From the NCBI GenBank assembly GCA_039821145.1, contig JBCBOS010000031.1, forward strand, positions 40,097 through 104,096: DNA of 64,000 bases, written 5' to 3'. This document shows positions 18,557 to 26,195 of this stretch, piece by piece (the first letter of the stretch is position 1; every line of letters starts with the position of its first letter). The position numbers were made by a program, and so were the translations under genes. This DNA is from JBCCSZ01 sp039821145. Lineage in GTDB: Bacteria; Bacteroidota; Bacteroidia; Chitinophagales; Saprospiraceae. The notes beneath the pieces are model-generated. The model ran no database searches, was not told the DNA's origin, and was given only the letters and a program-made list of their open reading frames with translations.

Positions 18557-19305
18557 ACATCATCATCATAGACGACGAAAACAAAGCAAGACGGGTGCTG
18601 GAACAAGTACTCATTGATGCCTGCCCGACCATCGACACCATCTATCACGCCTCTAACTTACAAGAAGGAGTTGGCATCATCAAGACCGAAAAAGTCGACA
18701 TTGTGTTTTTGGACATTGAGATGCCGGAGCACAGCGGCCTGGAGATTTTCGACTTGCTGGGCAATGTACCTGTCGATTTTCAATTGATCTTCGTCACGGC
18801 TTACAACAAATACGCGGTAGATGCCTTCAAGCTATCGGCAACCGATTATGTGCTCAAGCCCATCAGCATCACCGATGTCAAAAGTGCGGTGGACAAGGCC
18901 TTGCACAACATCAAAAGTCAGCAAAAAAATTACAATGCTGAGATGCTCAAGCGCTTGTTCAAGCAATTGTCGGTCAACAAGATTGCGCTGGAAATTCCCC
19001 GAGGCATCACTTTTGTTTCCTACGACGACATTTACTTTTTCGAAGCAGATGGCATGTATACCAAGGTGCATTTTGAAAACAAAAAACACGAACTCATCTG
19101 CAAGCCCCTTCGCTACTTTGAAGAACAACTGGTGGACAAGTCCTTTTTCTACCGCCCCCATCGATCCTTTCTCGTCAACCTCCGCCACCTCAAAGAATTG
19201 ATCAAAAAAGATGGCTACCAACTGCTGTTGGACAATGAGATCACGGTACCCATGACCAAAAACAAATACCAAGAGTTCATGAGCATCATCAATGAGGTAT
19301 TCTGA
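18553..19305 (+). CDS. LytTR-family response regulator
   Basis: A 250-residue regulator. The receiver domain (1-~120) has the acidic pair Asp7-Asp8, phospho-acceptor Asp54 in LDIEMP, Thr82 and Lys102 in LKPI. The LytTR DNA-binding domain occupies ~140-250 and includes the FEADGMYTKV and HRSFLVNL segments usual for this fold. The ATG shares four bases with the kinase stop, so the pair is translationally coupled and should form a cognate phosphorelay. The target genes are not evident from the window. Confidence 0.9.
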   Translation: MNIIIIDDENKARRVLEQVLIDACPTIDTIYHASNLQEGVGIIKTEKVDIVFLDIEMPEHSGLEIFDLLGNVPVDFQLIFVTAYNKYAVDAFKLSATDYVLKPISITDVKSAVDKALHNIKSQQKNYNAEMLKRLFKQLSVNKIALEIPRGITFVSYDDIYFFEADGMYTKVHFENKKHELICKPLRYFEEQLVDKSFFYRPHRSFLVNLRHLKELIKKDGYQLLLDNEITVPMTKNKYQEFMSIINEVF

Positions 19306-19362
19306 TCAGGGCTGCGGGCAATCGGCAGATATTCCTGCGCATTTCGCAATCTGTCGGCAAAA

Positions 19363-19390
19363 TTGAGCATATTGTAGCTGCATACATTTG
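19363..19390 (+). promoter_or_regulatory. Candidate promoter (TTG-N17-TACATTTG)
   Basis: TTG at 19363-19365 and TACATTTG at 19383-19390 have 17-base spacing, a good fit to the Bacteroidota -33/-7 pattern. The downstream start codon at 19408 leaves a very short leader. Confidence 0.55.
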
Positions 19391-19407
19391 TTCATCAATC
19401 TCCACCT

Positions 19408-19893
19408 ATGAAGGCTGCCTCCGTCAGAGAACTGAAAGAAGAATTGGCAAAGTACCCACCCAAACAATTGGTCGAATTGTGCCTGCGTCTGGCCAAGTTC
19501 AAAAAGGAAAACAAAGAATTGCTGACCTATCTGCTCTACGAAGCATCCGACGAGGCGGCATACATACAGAGTGTCAAACAGGAGATAGACACTCAATTCG
19601 ACAACATCAACCGACGAAGCTTTTACTTCATCAAAAAGAGCATTCGCAAAATATTGCGGGAAATCAAAAAATACGTTCGCTACTCCAAAAAGAAAGAAAC
19701 GGAGGTCGAACTGCTTCTCTACTTCTGCCAGAAGCTCCGACAGATGTCGCCTTCCATGAATAGAAGCAAGGTGCTGAAAGGATTGTACGAACGGCAGATC
19801 GGTCTGATCCGAAAAAGCTTGGCAAGCCTACACGAAGATTTGCAATACGATTACCAACAGGAGTTGGAAGAACTGATGCAAAACTCCTCATAG
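19408..19893 (+). CDS. Conserved-looking helical hypothetical protein
   Basis: A 161-residue, highly charged, predicted all-helical protein with no signal peptide or membrane segment. It starts with a PPKQLVELCLRLAKFK segment and has Lys/Arg-rich helices around 70-100 and an acidic C-terminus. I do not recognise the family. It has its own good promoter and lies between the two-component pair and tRNA-Glu, apparently as a single-gene unit. Confidence 0.6.
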   Translation: MKAASVRELKEELAKYPPKQLVELCLRLAKFKKENKELLTYLLYEASDEAAYIQSVKQEIDTQFDNINRRSFYFIKKSIRKILREIKKYVRYSKKKETEVELLLYFCQKLRQMSPSMNRSKVLKGLYERQIGLIRKSLASLHEDLQYDYQQELEELMQNSS

Positions 19894-19908
19894 TGAAAAA
19901 CAAAAAAA

Positions 19909-19931
19909 GCCTCCGCACAAGGTGCGAAGGC
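19909..19931 (-). terminator. Terminator of tRNA-Glu, probably bidirectional
   Basis: The stem GCCTCCGCAC/GTGCGAAGGC has one mismatch. On the minus strand it is followed by a run of seven T (the A-run at 19902-19908), ideal for ending the tRNA-Glu transcript. On the plus strand it is followed by CAACTTTTT and may also end the 161-residue gene. Confidence 0.7.
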
Positions 19932-19941
19932 CAACTTTTTG

Positions 19942-20013
19942 CAGCCCCTAGGGGAATCGAACCCCTCTTTCCAGGATGAAAACCTGGCGTCCTAGCCGAT
20001 AGACGAAGGGGCC
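19942..20013 (-). tRNA. tRNA-Glu (anticodon TTC)
   Basis: On the minus strand the acceptor GGCCCCT pairs with AGGGGCT (first pair G-U). The anticodon stem CCAGG/CCTGG holds TTC, the D-arm begins TCGTCTA as in other tRNA-Glu, and the T-loop is TTCGATT. CCA is not encoded. Confidence 0.95.
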
Positions 20014-20016
20014 TTG

Positions 20017-20050
20017 AATCGGCGAAATATCTTTGGACATTTCGCCGATT
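20017..20050. repeat. Perfect 12-bp inverted repeat at the 5' side of tRNA-Glu
   Basis: AATCGGCGAAAT (20017-20028) and ATTTCGCCGATT (20039-20050) are exact inverted copies with a 10-base loop. The repeat is only three bases upstream of the mature tRNA end, so it would form a hairpin in the tRNA leader. No U-run follows on either strand. Confidence 0.6.
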
Positions 20051-20266
20051 TTGTGCTCCAGTTCATCATCAGGTTGGAAGAGTACTGAAATGCTTTTCTT
20101 CAAAAGCCCTGCAAATATATGCGTGTTTCAAATAAAAATCAAATTTTCAGAAAAAAAATTCTGCAGCCAATCTCTGCCGCCTAAAGATGAAGCGATGGAG
20201 CCAAGTCAATTGAACATCCCGACCAAAAATAAGTCCCTCAAAAACAAGGACATATGATCAGCTCCC

Positions 20267-21136
20267 CTATGGACGACCGCCATTGCATATCAAATCTTCA
20301 TATATCACAGCTTCCCAAGTTTGCACACTCGAAAGGCTTGCCTCTGTCCTGAAATCCTCATCCATGGCCGGGCCCGCCATCTGTCCACCCTGCTCCTGAT
20401 CTTGGTAGCGGTAAATCGACCACTGACCGTCGGCATATTCCAAGGCCGTCAAGTTTTCGATCCAATCACCAGAATTCAGGTAGGTGACCGCTCCCTTGGC
20501 ATTGTGTACCTCCCGGATTTGTGGATTGTGAATGTGGCCACAACAGACAAAATCATATCCATTGTCGATGGCAATGTCCGCAGCCGTTTGTTCAAAGTCG
20601 CTGATGTAGGCCACGGCCCGCTTGACATTGTCCTTGATCTTTTTGGAAAACGACATTTTGGGACGGCCCAATTTGACCAGCCAAAAATTGAGGAAAACAT
20701 TTAGCATGATGAGAAAAGAATAGCCCATGCCTCCGAGTCGGGCCAAGCGGCGGGAACACTGGATGGAGGAATCGAAGACATCGCCGTGAAAGAACCAGGC
20801 CTTGCGACCATCGACCTCCAACAAGAGCTTGTCTTCCAGATGAAAGTTGCCCAAGGAAAAGCCCGAAAATCGCCGCAGCAGGTCGTCGTGGTTGCCCGTC
20901 AAATAATACACCGGAACTCCGGAGGCAGCAATCTTTAGGATGCGATGCAACACCGCCATGTGAGACTTTGGAAAATAGTTTTTGCTGAATTGCCAAATGT
21001 CAATGATGTCTCCATTGAGGATGAGCAAGTCCGGTTTGATCCCTTTCAGATAGTGCTCCAATTCCTTGGCCCGGCAGCCAAAGGTACCGAGGTGAATATC
21101 CGACAACACAAGAATGTTGACCTTTCGTTTTTTCAT
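20267..21136 (-). CDS. LpxH-like metallophosphoesterase
   Basis: A 289-residue calcineurin-type phosphoesterase. All metal-site motifs are present: SDIHLG (Asp13, His15), NGDIID (Asp43), GNHDD (~102-106) and CGHIH (~197-201). The domain layout and the FFHGDVFD segment are like bacterial UDP-2,3-diacylglucosamine hydrolases, so a role in lipid A synthesis is likely though not certain. About 45 polar residues at the C-terminus are variable and have no known role. The waaA gene for a later step of lipid A-core synthesis lies ~21 kb away. The gene is transcribed alone toward tRNA-Glu. Confidence 0.75.
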   Translation of the reverse strand: MKKRKVNILVLSDIHLGTFGCRAKELEHYLKGIKPDLLILNGDIIDIWQFSKNYFPKSHMAVLHRILKIAASGVPVYYLTGNHDDLLRRFSGFSLGNFHLEDKLLLEVDGRKAWFFHGDVFDSSIQCSRRLARLGGMGYSFLIMLNVFLNFWLVKLGRPKMSFSKKIKDNVKRAVAYISDFEQTAADIAIDNGYDFVCCGHIHNPQIREVHNAKGAVTYLNSGDWIENLTALEYADGQWSIYRYQDQEQGGQMAGPAMDEDFRTEASLSSVQTWEAVIYEDLICNGGRP

Positions 21137-21447
21137 GCCGTAAAAAAGCAGTTTTCGTACAAGCCTTGTGTAAATGAGGCATTATGTATCCATTAAGTTT
21201 TGAGACAGATGTTACCACAATATTTACGGTGCCCGTTTTTGTGGGGCCATTCCGAGACCGCCAACAAAGCGTCAAGAACGCTGTACTTTTTCCCCCAACA
21301 GAATCTGAATCCAGACCACAACTGCAACTGGGTTGAGACAAGAAAGCAATGGCGACAAGCACGACTTTCCAAGACAAAAAATGCGACAAGTACATGGTCC
21401 ACCAATGGCAAAAATCCATGGAAAACTTTTTGTCAAAAGCAGTGCAA

Positions 21448-21474
21448 TTGTGCAGACAAGGTCTGCTATCTTTG
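21448..21474 (+). promoter_or_regulatory. Candidate distal gap promoter
   Basis: TTG at 21448-21450 and TATCTTTG at 21467-21474 are spaced by 16 bases. It is ~250 bases ahead of the gap start codon, giving a long leader. Confidence 0.4.
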
Positions 21475-21626
21475 AGAGACATATGTGCGATCCAAGTCGA
21501 AAAAGTCAGGAGAAAAGTTCGGCAAAAACAAGGCCGAATTCCACCGTTTACAAGCAACCATTTTATCGGTCGACAAGCGATTTTCCATATATTAAATATA
21601 AACAACATTATTTAGAGTATATTTCG

Positions 21627-21634
21627 TATCTTTG
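21627..21634 (+). promoter_or_regulatory. Candidate proximal gap -7 box (TATCTTTG)
   Basis: An exact TAnnTTTG match in an AT-rich stretch, ~90 bases before the gap start. No clear -33 TTG is present, but the strong box and position suit a highly expressed glycolytic gene. Confidence 0.5.
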
Positions 21635-21725
21635 CCCCGTTTTAGAAAAGCCAATACAAACCCTTATCCTAACCACCAATTGTGCTTTCATACATTTTTG
21701 AAATTCTTTAATTAAAAATCGAATC

Positions 21726-23126
21726 ATGGCAAAAAGAATTGCTATCAATGGATTTGGCCGCATCGGTCGATTGACACTCCGCAATCTACTCAAAAGAAGA
21801 GGAGTCGAAGTCGTAGCCATCAATGACCTGACCGACAACGCCACTCTCGCCCACCTATTCAAATACGACTCTGCCCAAGGTGCCTACCAAGGTAGAGTAA
21901 GCGCCTCCGATGATCACATCACCATCGATCGCAAAAAGATCGTTGCCCTGACCGAACGCGATCCTTCCAAGTGCCCCTGGAAAAAGCTCAAAGTCGATGT
22001 CGTGCTGGAATGCACCGGTATCTTCCGTACCCTTGACAAAGCATCCATGCACATCTCTGCAGGTGCCAAAAAAGTTGTGCTGTCTGCACCAGCCAAAAGC
22101 GACGGAATCCAAACCATTGTTTTGGGTGTCAACGACGAAACACTCGATCCCAAACTGAAGGTCTTCTCCAACGCTTCCTGCACCACCAACTGCTTGGCCC
22201 CAGTCGTCAAAGTCATCGCCGACAACTACGGTTTTGTCCAAGGCTCCATGACGACAACCCACGCTTACACTTCTGACCAAAGAATACAGGACGCACCACA
22301 TTCGGACTTGCGCCGTGCCCGTGCTGCTGCCTTCAACATCGTCCCAACAAGCACTGGAGCTGCTTCTGCAGTAGGCAAAGTATTGCCCGAAGTCCAAGGC
22401 AAACTCAACGCGATGGCCTTGCGCGTACCGACCATCACTGGTTCTCTCATCGAGCTGAATTGCATCATCGAAAAAGATGTGACAGCCGAGCAGGTCAACC
22501 GCAAATTCAAATCCATGGCAAGAGGTGCCATGAAGGGCGTTCTCGAATACCAGGAAGATCCCATTGTCTCCAGCGACATCGTTGGAAATCCTCACTCTTC
22601 CATCTTCGACTCCAAGTTGACTCAAGTCAGTGGCAAGATGTTGAAAGTGGTGAGCTGGTACGACAATGAAGCAGGCTACTCTGCTCGTTTGGCCGACCTG
22701 ACTGTCCGCCTGGCAAGTGCTCCTGCGAGAACCACCCGCAGAAAAGCGGCTGCCAAAACCACCACTCGCAAAGCGACCACTCGCAAGACCACAGCCAAGA
22801 AAGCCGCCACTCCTGCTGCAGCCAAGAAGACGACGACTCGCAAAGCTGCCACTACAGCGAAAGCGAAGACGACAACTGCTGCCAAGAAGGCGACCACCAC
22901 AACCAAAAAAGCAGCTGCCAGCGCTGGTAAGACAACGACTCGTAAAACGACTACCCGCAAGACAACTGCTCGCAAAACAACTCCTGCCAAGACCACAGCC
23001 GCAAAAGCGACAACAGCCAAAAAAGCTGCTCCTAAAAAGGCCACTCCAAAGAAAGCTGCTCCCAAGCGCGTAGCTGCCAAGAAGGACACGACCAAGGCTG
23101 CTGCCAACGGCACCGTCAAGGCCTAA
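21726..23126 (+). CDS. gap: Glyceraldehyde-3-phosphate dehydrogenase with histone-H1-like C-terminal tail
   Basis: Residues 1-~333 are a complete type I GAPDH: the NAD motif GFGRIGR (9-15), catalytic Cys152 in SNASCTTNC, His179 in THAYTSDQ, and the C-terminal NEAGYSARL segment. This converts glyceraldehyde-3-phosphate to 1,3-bisphosphoglycerate. A normal enzyme would end here. The same frame continues for ~133 residues made almost only of Lys, Arg, Ala and Thr with some Pro, containing repeated TTRK, TAKK and PKK units and a single acidic residue. This resembles histone H1, Hc1/Hc2 or AlgP tails and should be disordered and bind nucleic acid or polyanions. There is no stop, start or frame break at the junction. 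pgk follows after a strong terminator. Confidence 0.92.
   Translation: MAKRIAINGFGRIGRLTLRNLLKRRGVEVVAINDLTDNATLAHLFKYDSAQGAYQGRVSASDDHITIDRKKIVALTERDPSKCPWKKLKVDVVLECTGIFRTLDKASMHISAGAKKVVLSAPAKSDGIQTIVLGVNDETLDPKLKVFSNASCTTNCLAPVVKVIADNYGFVQGSMTTTHAYTSDQRIQDAPHSDLRRARAAAFNIVPTSTGAASAVGKVLPEVQGKLNAMALRVPTITGSLIELNCIIEKDVTAEQVNRKFKSMARGAMKGVLEYQEDPIVSSDIVGNPHSSIFDSKLTQVSGKMLKVVSWYDNEAGYSARLADLTVRLASAPARTTRRKAAAKTTTRKATTRKTTAKKAATPAAAKKTTTRKAATTAKAKTTTAAKKATTTTKKAAASAGKTTTRKTTTRKTTARKTTPAKTTAAKATTAKKAAPKKATPKKAAPKRVAAKKDTTKAAANGTVKA
22725..23123 (+). repeat. Low-complexity Lys/Ala/Thr-coding tract in gap
   Basis: This ~400-base tract encodes the H1-like tail with imperfect short repeats based on ACTCGCAAA, ACCACT and GCCAAGAAG. 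Synonymous codons vary between repeats, so the tract is not a recent slippage product. Its reverse strand gives long Val/Ala-rich open frames that are artefacts of the composition. Confidence 0.75.
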
Positions 23127-23144
23127 GATATATACTGTACCTCT

Positions 23145-23180
23145 GCTCACTGCCCGACTGCTCGGGCAGTGAGCTTTTTT
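23145..23180 (+). terminator. Strong intrinsic terminator between gap and pgk
   Basis: The 13-bp perfect stem GCTCACTGCCCGA/TCGGGCAGTGAGC (23145-23157 with 23162-23174) has a four-base loop and is followed directly by six T. Confidence 0.9.
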
Positions 23181-23217
23181 CGATCTCCTCTCTTTCCTAA
23201 ATCCCCTCTCACTCATC

Positions 23218-24420
23218 ATGAAGAACCTAGCTCTCGAAGGCAAAAAAGTTTTGATCCGGGTAGACTTCAACGTCCCCCTCGATGCCAATCACAAAATCAC
23301 CGACGACACACGCATCCGCGCGGCACTGCCCACCATCCGCTACGCACTCAAAAATGGAGCGGCAGTCATCTTGATGTCTCACCTGGGACGACCTCAAAAA
23401 AAGCGGAGAGAAGATGGAAGCATCGATGTGGAAAAATTCACCCTGCAACACCTGCGCGCACATCTGTCTCGCAAGCTGCGCCGCAAGGTGATCTTTTGTC
23501 CGGAAACCGTTGGGAAAGTGGCCACACAAATGGCTGGCGATCTGGAGGCAGGCCAAGTGCTGCTGTTGGAAAACACCCGCTTCAACGAGGGAGAATCCAA
23601 GGGCGATCCAAAATTTGCCCGCCAACTGGCCAAGCTGGCCGACATCTATGTCAACGATGCCTTCGGGACCGCTCACCGCGCCCACGCTTCGACCACTACG
23701 GTGGCCAAATCTTTCAAAAAGGCCAACAAGTCTTTTGGCTTTCTCATGCAAGCCGAAATTGAAAATGCCAACCGGGTGCTCAACAATCCGGAACGCCCCT
23801 TGACAGCCATCGTCGGCGGCGCCAAGGTATCTGACAAAATTCTTCTGCTCGACCGCCTGATTGATTTTGTTGACCAACTCATCGTCGGAGGAGGAATGGC
23901 CTACACCTTCTTGCGGGCGCAGGGCGGCAAGACAGGTGCATCCCTCGTAGAAGAAGACAAGATCGAATTGGCTGGCCAGCTTTTGGAAAAGGCCAAGGCC
24001 AAAGGCGTCAGCATTCACCTGCCCAAAGACTCCATCATTGCCGATCAATTTGATGCCAAAGCCAAGCGGGAAACCAAACCCAGCAAGCGCATCAAACAAA
24101 AGTGGATGGGACTCGACATCGGTCCCGACGCCCAAAAAGAATTTGCCAAAGTTATCAAGTCTTCCAAAACCATCCTTTGGAATGGCCCCATGGGTGTATT
24201 CGAAATGAAGCCATTCGCCAAGGGCACCAAAGCCATTGCCAAAGCAGTGGCACAGGCCACCAAAAAAGGAGCCTTTAGCCTGGTAGGTGGTGGCGACTCT
24301 GTGGCTGCTGTCAATCAAATGGGACTGGCCGATGAAGTGAGCTATGTCTCCACTGGTGGAGGCGCCATGCTGGAATTTCTGGAAGGAAAAGAATTGCCGG
24401 GCATCAAGGCCATCGGCTGA
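23218..24420 (+). CDS. pgk: Phosphoglycerate kinase
   Basis: A 400-residue cytosolic glycolytic enzyme that transfers the acyl phosphate of 1,3-bisphosphoglycerate to ADP. The family landmarks are present: RVDFNVPLD near the N-terminus, MSHLGRP (~58-64), ENTRFNEGE (~120), the VNDAFGTAHRAHAST stretch and the C-terminal GGGDSVAAV nucleotide loop. The length is normal and, unlike gap, there is no basic extension. It lies ~90 bases after gap but behind a strong terminator, so it is either read through or has its own promoter. Confidence 0.95.
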   Translation: MKNLALEGKKVLIRVDFNVPLDANHKITDDTRIRAALPTIRYALKNGAAVILMSHLGRPQKKRREDGSIDVEKFTLQHLRAHLSRKLRRKVIFCPETVGKVATQMAGDLEAGQVLLLENTRFNEGESKGDPKFARQLAKLADIYVNDAFGTAHRAHASTTTVAKSFKKANKSFGFLMQAEIENANRVLNNPERPLTAIVGGAKVSDKILLLDRLIDFVDQLIVGGGMAYTFLRAQGGKTGASLVEEDKIELAGQLLEKAKAKGVSIHLPKDSIIADQFDAKAKRETKPSKRIKQKWMGLDIGPDAQKEFAKVIKSSKTILWNGPMGVFEMKPFAKGTKAIAKAVAQATKKGAFSLVGGGDSVAAVNQMGLADEVSYVSTGGGAMLEFLEGKELPGIKAIG

Positions 24421-24558
24421 CAGTTACCAAATACACAAGTTTTCCTCCATCTGTCGTCTTCAGCCCCTTTGGACCACTTTGGGCTGGGGATGTTCATCTA
24501 TTTGAAGGCATTTTCTTAAATTAGCAGCGCTTGCAAACAAAGAGGAACCAAAAGCGTT

Positions 24559-24566
24559 TACCTTTG
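24559..24566 (+). promoter_or_regulatory. Candidate -7 box (TACCTTTG)
   Basis: It matches TAnnTTTG ~115 bases ahead of the FemAB/GNAT-like gene. The nearest upstream TTG (24531-24533) is rather far for a -33 element. Confidence 0.35.
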
Positions 24567-24680
24567 GAATCGACAATTGCCTGACAAATGATTGGACAGA
24601 TTTGCCCATAAAACAGATCGTTTGGCCAAAACAAACGGACCAAAGCAAGGCCAGGAAGGTATGCCGTTTGTGCTGAATGA

Positions 24681-25970
24681 ATGCAACAGGCCGATCTTGT
24701 CGATTTTACGGACTTTCTTTACTCACTCGTACACATGACATTATCCTTGCGCAAAAAACATTGTCTTGGCAAAAGCAAAACCACAACGGAAGACGGCCTT
24801 CCTACTGTTTCCGTCTACCGGTCAGCTTCAGACATTCCTCCCAGCTGGGATGCCCTCTTGCCGGCGAAAAAGCGACTGCTCCAATCGGACTACCTCCGGG
24901 CATTGGAAGCAGCTCCTCCCGCGGGGATGAAGTTTGCCTACTTGCTCTTTCACGACAAGGAGAATGTGGTCATCGGCCTTGCCTACTGTCAAATCCAGCG
25001 CTTCAGTGCAGAGAAGAGCATTCGCTACGATGAGAAAGGTCAAACACCAGGGCTTTTGGAATCGGTTGGCCGCTATCTGCAGCGATTGGTTGCCAGCAAG
25101 TTTGAATTCAACACCTTGGTTTGCGGCAATTTGCTCTTTACAGGAGAACATGGCTTTTACTTCAAGGCCAATACCCTGAAGGAGGAAGAACAAATCCGGG
25201 TGGTCAATTGCGCACTGGAAAATCTACAGGAGCAATTGCAAAAGGATTCCCTTCCCGTCTCTGTGGTACTCTATAAGGAATTCTATGACCAAAGCCGCAC
25301 TTCCTTTGCGGGCCTAAAGCAGGATTCTTACAAGGAATTTACCATCCAGCCCAACATGATCCTCGACATCCGCGACCATTGGGAAAGCTTCGAAGACTAC
25401 ATGGGCGATCTGTTGTCCAAGTACCGGGTGCGCACCAAACGGGCCCGCAAAAAGTTTCAAGCCATTGAACGCAAGGAGCTGAGTGCCGAGGACATTGCCG
25501 AACATCTCCCCCACCTCTACGGACTCTACCAATCCGTGGTTGGCAATTCGGGCTTCAACGTCATCAATCTAAGTGAACAGTATTTGCTGAGCCTGAAAAA
25601 GCATCTGCCCCAGGAATTTTCCGTTCACGCCTATTTGGATGAGGGAAAAATCGTCGCTTTTTACACCATCCTGATGACGGGCCAAGAGATGGAAGCCCAT
25701 TTTTTGGGATTCGAACGCTCCTACAACCGCTCCCACCAAATCTACCTCAACATCCTCTACGACCTGGTCCAACACGGCATCCAACGAGGAGCGGAGCGGG
25801 TCATTTTTGCCCGAACCGCCCTGGAAATCAAAAGCTCTGTAGGAGCCATTGCCCACGAGATGTACTGCTATATGCGCCACCGCAATGCCATCTCCAACAA
25901 CCTCCTACAACCCTTGTTGGACTATCTACGCCCAGATACCGACTGGCACCCTCGCCATCCTTTCAAATAA
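24681..25970 (+). CDS. FemAB/GNAT-like acyltransferase-fold protein
   Basis: A 429-residue cytosolic protein resembling the GNAT-fold 'peptidogalycan biosynthesis/recognition' (FemAB-like) family. The SKYRVRTKRARKKF segment (~245-260), an FNVINLSEQYLLSLKKHLP segment (~295) and a late SSVGAIAHEMYCYMRHRN stretch fit the double-GNAT layout. Family members are thought to transfer acyl or aminoacyl groups, but the substrate is unknown. In-frame ATGs at 24681 and 24735 are both possible starts; the second gives a protein 18 residues shorter. It is transcribed alone. Confidence 0.6.
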   Translation: MQQADLVDFTDFLYSLVHMTLSLRKKHCLGKSKTTTEDGLPTVSVYRSASDIPPSWDALLPAKKRLLQSDYLRALEAAPPAGMKFAYLLFHDKENVVIGLAYCQIQRFSAEKSIRYDEKGQTPGLLESVGRYLQRLVASKFEFNTLVCGNLLFTGEHGFYFKANTLKEEEQIRVVNCALENLQEQLQKDSLPVSVVLYKEFYDQSRTSFAGLKQDSYKEFTIQPNMILDIRDHWESFEDYMGDLLSKYRVRTKRARKKFQAIERKELSAEDIAEHLPHLYGLYQSVVGNSGFNVINLSEQYLLSLKKHLPQEFSVHAYLDEGKIVAFYTILMTGQEMEAHFLGFERSYNRSHQIYLNILYDLVQHGIQRGAERVIFARTALEIKSSVGAIAHEMYCYMRHRNAISNNLLQPLLDYLRPDTDWHPRHPFK

Positions 25971-26195
25971 AATTTTGGTCTTTCTACCCCCCGAATTGTC
26001 TTGTATCATATATATGCTGAGAATTCGTTATCTCACTTATTGTTTTTATTGTTATCTTTAACAAAACCTTAGGTTTCGTTGTCCAAATAGGTGCAACACC
26101 ATATAACATATAGGGAAACGGAGTAAAACCGCAAAAGATAAAGCATGTAGACTATAACCTTTTTGCATTTTTTAGCCAAAGAAGAGAGAGAGGTT

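Larger units (their letters stand above)
21137..21725. other. Intergenic region with candidate gap promoters
   Basis: About 590 bases between the divergent LpxH-like and gap genes. Two TAnnTTTG boxes face gap (21467-21474 and 21627-21634). Several short overlapping open frames on the plus strand (for example 21333-21701) have no recognisable features and change composition along their length, so they are not called as genes. The last ~120 bases are AT-rich, as expected for a strong promoter region. Confidence 0.5.

Noticed and set aside
21333..21701. 122-codon frame in the gap upstream region
   Set aside because: Composition shifts along it, it overlaps candidate promoters, and no domain is visible.
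22676..23119. Minus-strand Val/Ala-rich frame that looks like a hydrophobic protein
   Set aside because: It is the reverse complement of the Lys/Ala/Thr tract; composition alone explains it.
21855..23288. Long minus-strand frame (477 codons) across gap
   Set aside because: It is a shadow of gap and its low-complexity tail; the translation is Ser/Gly/Arg-rich without any domain.
24461..24486. CAGCCC/GGGCTG hairpin after pgk as a terminator
   Set aside because: The stem is only six pairs with a 14-base loop and is followed by G-rich, not T-rich, sequence.
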